DNA of 64,000 nucleotides from Hyphomicrobium sp. (GTDB lineage Bacteria > Pseudomonadota > Alphaproteobacteria > Rhizobiales > Hyphomicrobiaceae). Under the pieces are notes generated by a model. The model saw nothing but the letters and a program-made list of their open reading frames with translations, did no database searches and was not told where the DNA came from. Both the position numbers and the translations under genes were made by a program. Positions 47,937 to 57,686 of the stretch are shown piece after piece. The stretch spans positions 1 through 64,000 of the forward strand of contig PERT01000011.1 of NCBI GenBank assembly GCA_002928955.1, written 5' to 3'. Position 1 is the first letter of the stretch; every line of letters starts with the position of its first letter.

Positions 47937-48248
47937 TGATCTGCTCCTTTTTTTGAGATGGCCGATACCAGCCGATTGACGTTTCGATGCTTCAGCCTGT
48001 TGAGATCGCGACCCACTCGGGATTGACCTCGTTAACTTGCGATTGTGCTTATAGCTTGGGCATTGCTGCGGTGCAACAAGATAAATGGTGCTGCGCACAT
48101 CTGTCACACTCTCTGCTCGAATTGCAGCGTTTGAATGGTTTCCGGAGTGAATTTGGGCGGGATCCCGCCCAAACGCGACAACAGCGTCTCGCACTCGCGA
48201 AATACCTGAGGTTGACCAGAACTTTAGGCACACTTCGGGTCAGAGCAT
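47937..48248. other. Promoter region of the phasin gene
   Basis: The 310 bases between the Pif1-like gene and the phasin gene include CTGCGGTGCAA at 48066-48076, close to the PhaR site CTGC-N3-GCAG known in alphaproteobacteria. The rest shows no gene; a 105-codon plus-strand frame here has no family similarity. Confidence 0.4.
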
Positions 48249-49613
48249 TCAATCCAAGGAGGAAAACACGTCGCGGTAACCGAGGACCGACGGATCAAAC
48301 ATGATGTCTGACGGCTTCAAGGGCCGGGCCAGTGCCAGGCCCTCGAGCGAGCGGCAGCGGGACAGCGCGACGTAGGCCTGTCCGTGCGCGAAAGTGCCGC
48401 GTCCCAGATCGATGTAGACCGGGTCAAGCGTCAGACCCTGGCTGCGATGAATGGTTAGTGCCCATGCCAGCCGCACCGGGAACTGTTTGAACGTCCCCGC
48501 CACCGTCTCGACGATCTTTTGCGCCGACTGGTCATAGGCATATCGCCTTTGCTCCCAAGCCGCTGGCTCGATCTCGTACTCCTTGCCGTTGATCTCGATC
48601 CACACCTGCTTTTCCGACAGCCTCGAAATCCGAGCGACGCTGCCGTTGACCCAGCGACGATCGGAATCATTCCGCAACATGATGACCTTGGCGCCGGGCT
48701 TCAGGAGTAGCCGTTGATCGGTCGGGTGCGCACCGTCGTTGAAGTCGCCCGTGACGCCCGCGTCGTAAGCCGTCACGTCGCCCGCGAGCGCCTGCAGGTA
48801 ACTCATGTTGATCCGCTGAGCGGCGGCATTCGTCGGCGTCAGGATGACGTAGGGATCGCCTTCACGCAGGGTCCGGATCGGACGGACCCTTTCGTTGAGT
48901 ATCGCCAAATCGCCCTCATCCACGTTGCCGTCGCGCACCTTGTTAAGAACGGAGAGTAACTCTTCGTCGCGCTGACGGAACACATGGTCGAGTTCGAGCC
49001 GCGAGGTTCCATTCCCTTCGCGGAGGGCGGCGACGGAGAAAAAGAATGGGCCCCCATGCTCGCTTTCGAGGTAGCCAGCGACCTCCGTCTCTTGAACAAC
49101 CGGCGGCAGTTGGTGCAGGTCGCCGAACATCACGAGCCTCAATCCTCCGAACGGCTCCCGCGGCCGGCCGCGGTTGATGCGCAGAGACTGGTCGATGGCC
49201 CACATCAGATCGGACCGCACCATCGATACTTCGTCGATCACCAGGAACTTGAGCTTACGCATGACCCCGCCATTGCGGCTGCGGCGGATGTCGTCCGAGC
49301 GGATAAGTCGGGGTGGCAGCCCGAAAAAGGAATGAATGGTCTGACCGCCGACGTTAACCGCAGCCAAACCGGTCGGCGCAACGACGACCATCTCTTCCGT
49401 CAGCATCTCCTTGATCGCCCTCAGCAAGGTCGATTTTCCCGTGCCGGCGCGGCCAGTGACGAACAGGTGCCCCGCATCATCGCGGAGATAATCGAGCGCG
49501 GACTGATACTGGTCGGTCGGCATCACGCCACCCGGCCAGGCGCCAGAGGGCGTCGGCACTGTTGGCATCGACGCGGCGACTGCCGATCCGGTGTTCAGGG
49601 GTGTGCGAGTCAC
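48249..49613 (-). CDS. Pif1-like AAA ATPase/helicase
   Basis: This 454-residue protein matches the Pif1/RecD-like helicase family. Motif I is GRAGTGKSTLLRAI near residue 53, and motif Ia is in VVVAPTGLAAVNVGG. Motif II is LVIDEVSM, followed by GDLHQLPP. The C-terminal motif VI shows HRSQGLTLD and YVALSRCRSLEGL. Bacterial homologues unwind DNA and may act at replication or recombination intermediates. No other helicase partner is adjacent. The start is the ATG at 49613, although the internal ATG at residue 31 is possible. Confidence 0.88.
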   Translation of the reverse strand: MTRTPLNTGSAVAASMPTVPTPSGAWPGGVMPTDQYQSALDYLRDDAGHLFVTGRAGTGKSTLLRAIKEMLTEEMVVVAPTGLAAVNVGGQTIHSFFGLPPRLIRSDDIRRSRNGGVMRKLKFLVIDEVSMVRSDLMWAIDQSLRINRGRPREPFGGLRLVMFGDLHQLPPVVQETEVAGYLESEHGGPFFFSVAALREGNGTSRLELDHVFRQRDEELLSVLNKVRDGNVDEGDLAILNERVRPIRTLREGDPYVILTPTNAAAQRINMSYLQALAGDVTAYDAGVTGDFNDGAHPTDQRLLLKPGAKVIMLRNDSDRRWVNGSVARISRLSEKQVWIEINGKEYEIEPAAWEQRRYAYDQSAQKIVETVAGTFKQFPVRLAWALTIHRSQGLTLDPVYIDLGRGTFAHGQAYVALSRCRSLEGLALARPLKPSDIMFDPSVLGYRDVFSSLD

Positions 49614-49770
49614 GCGAAGCCTCTCTCAAGCTTCGGCCTTCTACCACTGCGGGAGCGGCAGATACATCGAATGAAGCGGCTCGTGACCTGTTGTGACCAA
49701 CCACCCTGTGGACATGACAGATTGGCATCAGCCACTGTAGTCGCGGGGGTTGCGGTTGCGAACCTTGCCT

Positions 49771-50277
49771 TTAACGGACTTCGAGAATCCTTCGGATTTC
49801 TGCAAGTTCGGCTTCTGACGTGCCGGCCGGCAGCTGGATCATGTCGCGGTTTTTCATCACCAGGATTGCGACTCTGTTCTGATAGCCGTCATCGTCGTAG
49901 ACGGTCTCAACGCGTACTGTGGAGATGCGATCGAACGAGATAGTGAGAACGTTGTTGGCGAAAGCGCCCGAGCGGACGACATCCACAGTGCGCCGGCCGG
50001 GATCGAAAACCGCCTGGACCACGTTGCCCGGGTTCGTGATCGACATCAAGAACACAGTCGCTGCGAGCACCGCGATGCCCATCAACAAGACGTGGAGAAC
50101 CAGCTTCGTACTCGAAAGCGCACGCGGGTCGAACACCGAAAACAGCAGGATTGGTAAAGAGATTCCAACCAGAATTGGCACAATGGCATGAAGGCCCTTG
50201 TAGGCGCCGGGATCGACGTGCGCGGCCGAATGATCGATGAGGATCACTTGCCCGCGGGCGACATTTGGCGACGACAT
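49771..50277 (-). CDS. Hypothetical membrane protein
   Basis: This 168-residue protein has two hydrophobic segments (about residues 28-48 and 58-80). A beta-rich C-terminal domain follows, with QAVFDPGRRTVDVVRSGAFANN and a RISTVRVETVYDDDGY segment. The arrangement resembles small membrane proteins with a PH-like or SHOCT-like tail, but I do not recognise the family. The ATG at 50277 starts a polar region before the first span. It stands between two unrelated genes on the same strand. Confidence 0.65.
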   Translation of the reverse strand: MSSPNVARGQVILIDHSAAHVDPGAYKGLHAIVPILVGISLPILLFSVFDPRALSSTKLVLHVLLMGIAVLAATVFLMSITNPGNVVQAVFDPGRRTVDVVRSGAFANNVLTISFDRISTVRVETVYDDDGYQNRVAILVMKNRDMIQLPAGTSEAELAEIRRILEVR

Positions 50278-50483
50278 GGCAACAACTCCGGAACAACAAT
50301 CAATCCGAGCAAGTCTCCATTAAAAACAAAAAAACACCATTAACACTTGCCGAGGCCATTCGGCGGGACGGCTTGAAAAGTTTAGGCAGAAATTGACGCA
50401 CGACGCATGGACTGGATGTTCTGGGCAACCGGGACGAGCTACTTTCACGCGCCCTTTCGAAAGCGATGGCCGGCAAACAATCG

Positions 50484-50747
50484 CTATTCCTTCTTCTTAC
50501 CCATGATCTTGAAGTCCTTGTCGAGCTTCACGTCGTACTGACCGTCCTTGCACTTCACATCGTCGACCTCGAAGCTACCGTCCTTTCCGACGTCGATATC
50601 GCCACCTTCGCAGCCATCGGCCTTGAGAGCGGCGTCGATCTTGGCGATCTGCTCTTTTGTGGCCTCTGCCTTCTTTTCTTCCTTCTTGGCAATTGCAAGA
50701 GTCGGCACCATCAGCAGGGCAAGGGCCGCAACCACAACTCGTAACAT
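50484..50747 (-). CDS. Secreted small protein, PepSY-like
   Basis: This 87-residue protein has a signal peptide (residues 1-20, ending AIA) and a Lys-rich linker, then a compact C-terminal domain with DGCEGGDIDVGKDGSFEVDD and two Cys residues. The pattern resembles small periplasmic PepSY-type proteins. The ATG at 50747 gives a clean signal. It has no obvious operon partner; a degraded gene lies upstream. Confidence 0.65.
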   Translation of the reverse strand: MLRVVVAALALLMVPTLAIAKKEEKKAEATKEQIAKIDAALKADGCEGGDIDVGKDGSFEVDDVKCKDGQYDVKLDKDFKIMGKKKE

Positions 50748-50927
50748 GGGGATTCCTCCTTGGATCTGTAGCCGGTCGAACCGGTGCGAATGTTATATAG
50801 TTGCGCTGACGTGCGCGAGAGGCTGGCAGTGGCCGGGATCAAAATGACCATCAATCGCGTGTTCGGCAATCGCGTGTTCGGCATTTCCGTGGCGACCAGC
50901 AACCGCAGTCCCCACGTCGTTTGCCTT

Positions 50928-51420
50928 TCACTCTCGGCGCCCGGCAGCCCACTTATGCCTATAGGCGGCGATCGCAGAAGACTGCCGCAACACCGCGTTC
51001 GGCCCCGCAGGCGCTGGCCAGAAGCTCAAGTGATAGCGGTCGAGCGGCTCGGCGCCATCGAGCAACGTGTCGGCGGCCTGGGCTTGATCCATGCCTTGGG
51101 CTGAAAGCCGCACTCGATACGTTCCGGCAGCCAAAGGCAGCGGTCAAACCCAGGACCCTGCCCACCCATTCAGCACTATGGGGAAGCGGTGCCTTAAAAG
51201 TCGGCTCCACCTCATCTTCGCTCGCGGGATCGCGCGGCGATGCCTCGACGTGAAGGCTTACCTTGATCCAGCCCTGGCCGGTGTGGAGCCCGGTCGTGAT
51301 GAGGAAAAAGCTCGCGACTACCGCACCGAGCAGCCCATTGGCCTGACCGCGAAAGGCGGCTTCGAATTCGGCGTTACCCTTCCCAGCTTCAGAAACATAG
51401 ACCGGGCCGTGGCGACCTGA
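50928..51420 (-). pseudogene. Frameshifted gene remnant downstream of typA
   Basis: Two overlapping minus-strand frames together give one recognisable protein. The upstream frame (to about 51130) reads FRGQANGLLGAV, then TTGLHTGQGWIKVSLHVEAS. The downstream frame (51134-50928) reads LAAGTYRVRLSAQGMD, then RYHLSFWPAP and a C-terminal IAAYRHKW. The switch is near 51130-51180. No usable ATG or GTG start precedes the first part. The sequence resembles a bacterial family of unknown function with a TGLHTG block and a YRVRxxAxGMD block. I interpret it as a decayed gene, although a sequencing error could cause the shift. Confidence 0.65.
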
Positions 51421-51505
51421 GAGCGCCTCGTCGCCGCGTGCGTCATCCGTTGAAACACCCGTTGCAGTGGCGCGCACCGAACCGTCAGCGCAGAGCGGCC
51501 GCCGG

Positions 51506-53338
51506 TCAGGCGACGCTCGCTTCCGATTCGCGCTTGCGCTCCATGCGCTTGCGCTCGTTCGGGTCGAGCCAGCGCTTGCGCAGGCGGATGCTCTCGGGTG
51601 TGATTTCAACCAGCTCTTCGTCGGTGATATAACTCATCGATTTTTCGAGCGTCAGCTTGATCGGCGTGGTCAGCAGCACCGCGTCGTCCTTGCCCGAGGC
51701 GCGGACGTTGGTCAGCTTCTTGCCCTTCACGACGTTGACTTCGAGATCGTTGTCGCGGGTGTGCTCGCCGACGATCATGCCGACGTAGACGCGGGTCTGG
51801 GCGCCGATGAAAAACGGCCCGCGGTCCTGCAGATTGAAGATCGCGTAAGCCGCTGCCTCGCCGTCGGAGTTGGAGATCAACACGCCCGTGTGCCGACCGG
51901 CGATCTCACCCTTGTAAGGCGCATAGGCGTGGAACAGCTTGTTCATTACCGCCGTGCCGCGGGTATCCGAAAGCAATTCGGACTGGTAGCCGAGCAGCGA
52001 GCGCGTCGGCACATGGAACACCATGCGCGTGCGTCCGCCGCCTGATGGGCGCATTTCGAGAAGCTCGCCCTTACGCTCGGACAGCTTCTGCACCACGATG
52101 CCAGTGTGGCCCTCGTCGACGTCTATGATCACTTCCTCGATCGGTTCGAGTTTCTGACCCGTCTCTTGGTCGATCTTGATCACCACCTTGGGGCGAGAAA
52201 CGGTCATTTCGAAGCCCTCGCGGCGCATGTTCTCGATCAGGATGGCGAGCTGCAACTCACCTCGCCCGGCGACGTTGAAGCTGTCGCCTTCGCCGGAATC
52301 CGAGACCTTGATCGCGATGTTGCGCTCCGCTTCCTTCATCAGGCGATCGCGAATGACGCGGCTCTGGACCTTGTCGCCTTCCTGCCCAGCAAACGGCCCA
52401 TCGTTGATGCGGAACAGCATCGACAACGTAGGCGGATCGACCGGCTGCGAGGCGATGGGGGTGTCGACCGACGGATCGCACAACGTATCGGCCACAGTTG
52501 CGTCACTCATTCCGGCCAATGCGACGATCTCGCCTGCCTCCGCCTGCTCGACCGGCACACGTTCGAGACCGCGGAAGGCGAGCACCTTGGAAACGCGGAA
52601 GTTCTCGACGAGCCTGCCTTCGCGGTTCAAGGCCTTCATCATCATGTTGGGCTTCACGGTGCCCGACGATATGCGTCCTGTCAAAATGCGGCCCAGGAAG
52701 CTGTCCGCTTCGAGCGTGGTGGCCAGAATCCGCGCCGGTCCTGGCTCCACTTTCGGAGGCGGCACGTGGCTGACGATCAAATCGAACATCGGCGCCAGTG
52801 TCTCGCGCGGGCCGACCGGGTCAAGGGCCATCCAGCCATTGCGGCCGGAACCATAAAGCACTGGGAAATCCAGCTGCTCGTCGGAGGCATCGAGGTTCGC
52901 GAAAAGATCGAACACTTCGTTGAGCACGTCCAGATGGCGTTCGTCCGGACGGTCGATCTTGTTGATCGCGACGATGGGCCGGATGCCGCGTTTCAGGGCC
53001 TTGGAGACCACGAACTTGGTCTGGGGCAGCGGGCCTTCGGATGCGTCGACGAGCACCACAACGCCATCGACCATGTTCAGGATGCGCTCGACCTCACCAC
53101 CGAAATCGGCGTGTCCTGGGGTATCGACGATGTTGATGCGCGTATCCTTCCACACCACGCTCGTGCACTTGGCGAGAATGGTGATGCCGCGCTCGCGCTC
53201 GAGATCGTTTGAATCCATCGCGCGCTCAGTGACCTTCTGATTGTCCCGGAAGGTGCCGGATTGCTTCAGCAATTCGTCGACGAGCGTGGTCTTGCCGTGG
53301 TCGACGTGGGCAATGATCGCGATGTTGCGAAGTTTCAT
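51506..53338 (-). CDS. typA: Ribosome-associated GTPase TypA/BipA
   Basis: This 610-residue translational GTPase is related to EF-G and acts on ribosome assembly and stress responses. The G1 motif [10 protein letters not shown] is at residues 10-19, with [14 protein letters not shown] and NKIDRP further on. The EF-G-like C-terminal domains follow, with [20 protein letters not shown]. The ATG at 53338 gives the standard start [11 protein letters not shown]; the frame is open 30 codons further. The downstream gene is degraded. Confidence 0.97.
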   Translation of the reverse strand: MKLRNIAIIAHVDHGKTTLVDELLKQSGTFRDNQKVTERAMDSNDLERERGITILAKCTSVVWKDTRINIVDTPGHADFGGEVERILNMVDGVVVLVDASEGPLPQTKFVVSKALKRGIRPIVAINKIDRPDERHLDVLNEVFDLFANLDASDEQLDFPVLYGSGRNGWMALDPVGPRETLAPMFDLIVSHVPPPKVEPGPARILATTLEADSFLGRILTGRISSGTVKPNMMMKALNREGRLVENFRVSKVLAFRGLERVPVEQAEAGEIVALAGMSDATVADTLCDPSVDTPIASQPVDPPTLSMLFRINDGPFAGQEGDKVQSRVIRDRLMKEAERNIAIKVSDSGEGDSFNVAGRGELQLAILIENMRREGFEMTVSRPKVVIKIDQETGQKLEPIEEVIIDVDEGHTGIVVQKLSERKGELLEMRPSGGGRTRMVFHVPTRSLLGYQSELLSDTRGTAVMNKLFHAYAPYKGEIAGRHTGVLISNSDGEAAAYAIFNLQDRGPFFIGAQTRVYVGMIVGEHTRDNDLEVNVVKGKKLTNVRASGKDDAVLLTTPIKLTLEKSMSYITDEELVEITPESIRLRKRWLDPNERKRMERKRESEASVA

Positions 53339-53594
53339 GGAGGTCCTGGGATATCTTGCTCGCGTTAGGGCGCCTGCAGTCCGCGTGGCATGTTGCGGCG
53401 CAAAAATTCTGCCGGTGAGGTAACACACATGTCGCGCAACCGCCAGCTTCCAAGGCTGCGGCGGCTTCTCTCAGGCCGTCTGCGAGCGAATTGGCCTGGA
53501 TTTGGAGTTTGCACGGACCTTGCTAACTCTCGGACATGACGTCGGACCAAGCGGCGTACCGTCCTGCAACGAGACAATTTCGAGGGCCAAAGCC

Positions 53595-54134
53595 ATGTTC
53601 GAGCGCGTCAAGGTCGACAACGTCTCAAGCGTTCAATTGACCTCTGTGCCAGCCGAGGTAACGCTGGACGACGCCCAAACCATGCGCGGCAAGTTCTTCG
53701 CGCCCCAAGGCCGCCGCATTTACGATCTTTTGAATGGTACCAATGCCTTCCTGGAGTTCGAGCCCTACGGTGGAGATCGCTGCCTTTTGGCGAAACGGTC
53801 GATCAAATCGGTGAGACTCGTCAATGTCCCGGACGCGAGCCAGCTGTCGCGGCAGACCAACGAACTCGATGCGTTCGACCCCTATGCGATCTTGGGCATA
53901 AAGTCGGGGGCATCGTTCGACGAGGTCAAGGTTGCCTACTACCGCCTGGCCAAGGTCTATCACCCCGACCGCTATTCCGCAGCTGAGCTGCCGGCGGAGG
54001 TTCGCGACTACCTCGCCGCCATGGTCCGCCGCATCAATGCGGCCTTCGCTGCGATCGAGGTGCCGCATCAAGAAATTAAGAGGGCGGCCGTCGAGCGCGC
54101 GGAACCGATCTACACCTCACGTCCTCGGGCCTGA
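53595..54134 (+). CDS. J-domain protein
   Basis: This 179-residue protein has an N-terminal domain of about 95 residues (with QGRRIYDLLNGTNAFLEF) and a C-terminal J domain. The J domain shows DPYAILGIKSGASFDEVKVAYYRLAK and the HPD motif near residue 123, which stimulates DnaK-type chaperones. There is no zinc-finger or substrate-binding region as in DnaJ. The N-terminal half resembles uncharacterised proteins of Hyphomicrobiales. The ATG at 53595 is favoured. The gene ends in a 25-base convergent overlap with the next gene. Confidence 0.8.
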   Translation: MFERVKVDNVSSVQLTSVPAEVTLDDAQTMRGKFFAPQGRRIYDLLNGTNAFLEFEPYGGDRCLLAKRSIKSVRLVNVPDASQLSRQTNELDAFDPYAILGIKSGASFDEVKVAYYRLAKVYHPDRYSAAELPAEVRDYLAAMVRRINAAFAAIEVPHQEIKRAAVERAEPIYTSRPRA

Positions 54135-54937
54135 GTGGCCGGCGCGAGCTGCGACGGCTGCAAAGCAGCTTCAGCTTGCATGAGGTTTTCCGCCTGCTCT
54201 GCCGCGTAGAGACGCTGGAGAAGGATATCAATGTCCGGACGCGGGCAAGAATCCTTGTCCTGCCGCTTGCGCTGCCAGTCCTGCCCGGACTTTGCTGCCT
54301 TGGTCGCGCCCGGCCTTTTCGACCGCCGTCCACTCGAAATGAGGAGCGCGTGCACCGGCTCCTCGAGGTCCAGCTCTTCCAGGAACACCTCCCGCAAGGC
54401 ATAGAACGACTGCAGGATGGCATCGCGAACCAGTTTGCGCTCCTCGGGTGGAATCGTGGTGCGCTTCCGAGGGTCGATCGACTGCAGGGCGCGGCGCATG
54501 TCGTGCAGGGGCGCGTAAGGGTAGAGACCGATCAAGGTATCTGTCTCGCCAACGTTGCGATAGACAATCCGCATGTTGTCGATTGTCTCGCTGATCCGGC
54601 TGAAGACCGCGAGATAATCGTCCGTTGAGGGATAAGGCTTTTCGCAGAACCCGTGCAGCGCCGACTTTGTCTTGACGATGCCGCGCCATTCCTCTTCGAG
54701 GCTCTCGACGAATTTCGATCGCTTCTGGAACACGTTGGTCACATAGGCCACGCCGCCAGTGGCGATCAGCAGGCTCATGTCCTTGATGACCTCGTAGACG
54801 CCCTTGGCGAATTCAACCGCAAAGGTTGGCAGCCCAGGGATGTACTCGACGAACCGCGCACCCAGAGCAAGGGTGACAACGAGGAACACGCAGACATAGA
54901 TATGGCGAAGGACGCGGTCGAGCGAGGTGCGGGTCAT
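54110..54937 (-). CDS. Hypothetical membrane protein
   Basis: This 275-residue protein has two hydrophobic segments near the N-terminus (about residues 12-32 and 50-70) and a long polar, helical C-terminal part. The latter includes KFVESLEEEWRGIVKTK and a Lys/Arg-rich tail with RKRQDK. No domain is recognised. It overlaps the end of the J-domain gene by 25 bases on the opposite strand. The Fic gene is divergent. The start at 54937 is the first ATG. Confidence 0.6.
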   Translation of the reverse strand: MTRTSLDRVLRHIYVCVFLVVTLALGARFVEYIPGLPTFAVEFAKGVYEVIKDMSLLIATGGVAYVTNVFQKRSKFVESLEEEWRGIVKTKSALHGFCEKPYPSTDDYLAVFSRISETIDNMRIVYRNVGETDTLIGLYPYAPLHDMRRALQSIDPRKRTTIPPEERKLVRDAILQSFYALREVFLEELDLEEPVHALLISSGRRSKRPGATKAAKSGQDWQRKRQDKDSCPRPDIDILLQRLYAAEQAENLMQAEAALQPSQLAPATQARGREV

Positions 54938-55034
54938 GGGGATTTGGGCCGTTGGAGAGCAGTCTGAGTTGGATTGCCCTAAAGGCGTATCATGTCCCCG
55001 GGATGAACGCTAAGTGCTCGGCAGAACCCTCTTG

Positions 55035-55084
55035 TTAAAGGATATGGGCTTATCCTTTAATAGCCCAAATCGCTATTAAAGGAT
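55035..55084 (+). promoter_or_regulatory. Operator-like inverted repeats upstream of the Fic gene
   Basis: TTAAAGGATA (55035-55044) and TATCCTTTAA (55051-55060) form a perfect 10-base inverted repeat with a 6-base spacer. A third half-site TTAAAGGAT lies at 55076-55084, just before the start codon. GGGCT...AGCCC also pairs across the centre. The Fic protein carries a C-terminal winged helix that could bind here. Confidence 0.65.
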
Positions 55085-55090
55085 GTTGCG

Positions 55091-56272
55091 ATGACAAGCG
55101 CGCCCTCAAGAGTTGGTCGGATCGGGACTTTCGTCACGAGCACTTTCGGGGGTGAGCGCGTGCGCGCCTACGTGCCACCACCGCTTCCACCCAACCCGCC
55201 GCTCGACTTGGCCGCGATCCTGTCCAAAGTCGAGATAGCGAACCGTGAACTCGGTCGCCTGGATGGGGTCGCCACGGTACTTCCGTCAACCAATCTCTTC
55301 ATCTGGATGTACCTCCGAAAGGAGGCACTGCTCTCCTCGCAAATCGAGGGAACGCAGTCTTCACTTTCGGACCTATTGCTGCTCGAGAACGAAGTGATGC
55401 CGAACGTCCCGATCGACGATGTGCGGGAGGTCTCCAACTACATTGCGGCGATGGAGCATGGGCTACAACGGATAAAGAGCGGCTTTCCGCTTTCGCTGCG
55501 ACTGGTCAGGGAGATGCATGACATTCTGCTTTCGAGTGGCCGGGGAGCTGCGAAGCAACCTGGAGAGTTCCGCACGTCGCAGAACTGGATTGGTGGAACG
55601 CGGCCAGGAAACGCCTTGTTCGTGCCGCCACCACCGGACCAGCTCGCTCGATGCCTCAGCGATCTTGAAAGCTTCCTGCACCAGCGCGAAATCTATCCGG
55701 TTCTCATCCGCGCTGCCCTGGCGCATGTCCAATTCGAGACCATCCATCCTTTCCTTGATGGAAACGGACGACTAGGGCGCCTTTTGATCACACTCATGCT
55801 GTGCGAGGACGGGGCACTCTCTCAGCCGACGCTATACTTGAGCCTGTATCTGAAGACGCATCGCCAGGAGTACTACAACTTACTGCAGAGCGTGCGCGAG
55901 AAAGGTGACTGGGAAGCGTGGATGTTTTTCTTCCTCGACGGCGTGACTTCCACATCGCGACAAGGCTTCGACACCGCACAGCGCCTCTTGTCGCTCTTTC
56001 AACAAGACGAGCAGAAAATTTCAAAGCTTGGCCGGGCGTCTGCGACCGCGCTTCAGCTCCATACGGACTTTAAGCGACATCCAGTCCTGACAGTGCCGAG
56101 CGCCGCACAACGGCTCCGGCTGTCCCAGCCGACCATCCAGTCGGCATTGAGCCACCTCCAAGACCTGTCCATCGTGACCGAGATCACAGGGCAACGCCGT
56201 GACAGAGTCTACAGCTATAGCCGATATCTCTCGATACTAGACGAGGGAACAGAACCGCTTTCCCCGGCCTGA
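55091..56272 (+). CDS. Fic-family protein with C-terminal winged helix
   Basis: This 393-residue protein has the Fic fold, which attaches AMP from ATP to target proteins or reverses that. The catalytic loop HPFLDGNGRLGR begins at residue 219. An N-terminal inhibitory motif SSQIEGT (residues 82-88) places it in the class II group that is held inactive until the glutamate moves. A winged-helix domain (residues about 320-380, with VPSAAQRLRLSQPTIQSALS) follows. Proteins of this layout include SoFic of Shewanella. The ATG at 55091 is near the third operator half-site. No antitoxin gene is adjacent, as expected for class II. Confidence 0.9.
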   Translation: MTSAPSRVGRIGTFVTSTFGGERVRAYVPPPLPPNPPLDLAAILSKVEIANRELGRLDGVATVLPSTNLFIWMYLRKEALLSSQIEGTQSSLSDLLLLENEVMPNVPIDDVREVSNYIAAMEHGLQRIKSGFPLSLRLVREMHDILLSSGRGAAKQPGEFRTSQNWIGGTRPGNALFVPPPPDQLARCLSDLESFLHQREIYPVLIRAALAHVQFETIHPFLDGNGRLGRLLITLMLCEDGALSQPTLYLSLYLKTHRQEYYNLLQSVREKGDWEAWMFFFLDGVTSTSRQGFDTAQRLLSLFQQDEQKISKLGRASATALQLHTDFKRHPVLTVPSAAQRLRLSQPTIQSALSHLQDLSIVTEITGQRRDRVYSYSRYLSILDEGTEPLSPA

Positions 56273-56277
56273 TACCC

Positions 56278-57546
56278 TCACCTGCCCTTGGCCGGCTTCG
56301 GCCTGCTCCTCATACCCAGCGTCCTGAGCCGCAGCGCGTTGAGCTTGATGAAGCCCTGAGCGTCCTTCTGGTCGTAGGCGCCCTTGTCGTCCTCGAATGT
56401 CACGAGCGTCGAGGAATAAAGCGACTTCGGGCTGTCGCGACCGACGACGATGACGTTGCCCTTGTAGAGTTCGAGCGTCACTTCGCCCTCGACGTGCTCC
56501 TGGCTCTTGTCGATCAGCGCCTGCAGCATCTCGCGCTCGGGCGAGAACCAGAAGCCGTTGTAGATCAGCGCCGCGTACCGCGGCATCAGGTCGTCCTTCA
56601 GGTGCATGGCGCCGCGGTCGAGCGTGACACTCTCGATCGCGCGGTGCGCGGCCAGAAGGATCGTGCCGCCCGGAGTTTCATAGACGCCGCGCGACTTCAT
56701 GCCTACGAAGCGGTTCTCGACCAGGTCCAGCCGGCCGATGCCGTTGTCCCGGCCAAGGTCATTGAGCGCCTTGAGCAGCGTCGCGGGGGACAGCGCCTTG
56801 CCGTCGATGGACACAGCGTCACCCTTGGCAAAGCCGATCTTGATCGTGGTCACCTTGTCGGGCGCGGCCATCGGCGAGATGGTGCGTTGGTAGACGATCT
56901 CGGGCGCCTTTTTGGCCGGGTCTTCCAGAACCTTACCTTCGGAAGACGAGTGCAGCAGGTTGGCGTCGACCGAGAATGGGCTTTCGCCCTCCTTGTCCTT
57001 GGCGACCGGGATCTGATGCTGACGCGCGAACTCGAGCAGCTCCTCGCGGCCTTTGAAGGCCCATTCCCGCCAAGGTGCGATGATCTTGATGCCCGGCTCC
57101 AGTGCATAATAGCCGAGCTCGAAACGGACCTGGTCGTTACCCTTGCCGGTGGCGCCGTGACAGACCGCGTCGGCTCCGGTTTTGCGTGCGATGTCGATCT
57201 GGGCCTTGGCGATCAGCGGCCGGGCGATGGAGGTACCGAGCAGGTAGACGCCCTCGTAGACGGCGTTGGCGCGGAACATCGGGAACACGAAGTCTCTGAC
57301 GAACTCCTCGCGCAAGTCCTCGATGAAGATGTTCTCGGGCTTGATGCCCAGCATAACCGCTTTTTTGCGCGCGGGCTCTAGCTCCTCGCCTTGGCCGAGA
57401 TCGGCGGTGAAGGTCACGACCTCGCAATCATAGGTCTGTTGCAGCCATTTGAGGATGATCGAGGTGTCGAGGCCGCCCGAATAGGCGAGCACGACTTTTT
57501 TCACAACCTTGCCGTTGCCGGCCTTCACTGCTGCCTTGGTCGCCAT
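56278..57546 (-). CDS. argG: Argininosuccinate synthase
   Basis: This 422-residue enzyme joins citrulline and aspartate with ATP in arginine synthesis. The P-loop-type [14 protein letters not shown] is near residue 21, and the citrulline/aspartate-binding segment with [15 protein letters not shown] is present. The start at ATG 57546 gives an Ala/Lys-rich N-terminus of about 18 residues, longer than in E. coli. The Fic gene ends 6 bases from its stop on the opposite strand. Confidence 0.97.
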   Translation of the reverse strand: MATKAAVKAGNGKVVKKVVLAYSGGLDTSIILKWLQQTYDCEVVTFTADLGQGEELEPARKKAVMLGIKPENIFIEDLREEFVRDFVFPMFRANAVYEGVYLLGTSIARPLIAKAQIDIARKTGADAVCHGATGKGNDQVRFELGYYALEPGIKIIAPWREWAFKGREELLEFARQHQIPVAKDKEGESPFSVDANLLHSSSEGKVLEDPAKKAPEIVYQRTISPMAAPDKVTTIKIGFAKGDAVSIDGKALSPATLLKALNDLGRDNGIGRLDLVENRFVGMKSRGVYETPGGTILLAAHRAIESVTLDRGAMHLKDDLMPRYAALIYNGFWFSPEREMLQALIDKSQEHVEGEVTLELYKGNVIVVGRDSPKSLYSSTLVTFEDDKGAYDQKDAQGFIKLNALRLRTLGMRSRPKPAKGR

Positions 57547-57686
57547 AACCAGCCTCTTCGATCGCATGCTCGTCGTCGCGCGGCACTATAGGCGGCAGCC
57601 CTCTCGTATCAAGACCCTTGCCAGGCGACGGCCGATGCGGCCCATTCGCATTGGCGTCGATGATCGTGCGGAGAAGGTGCCTGGAA

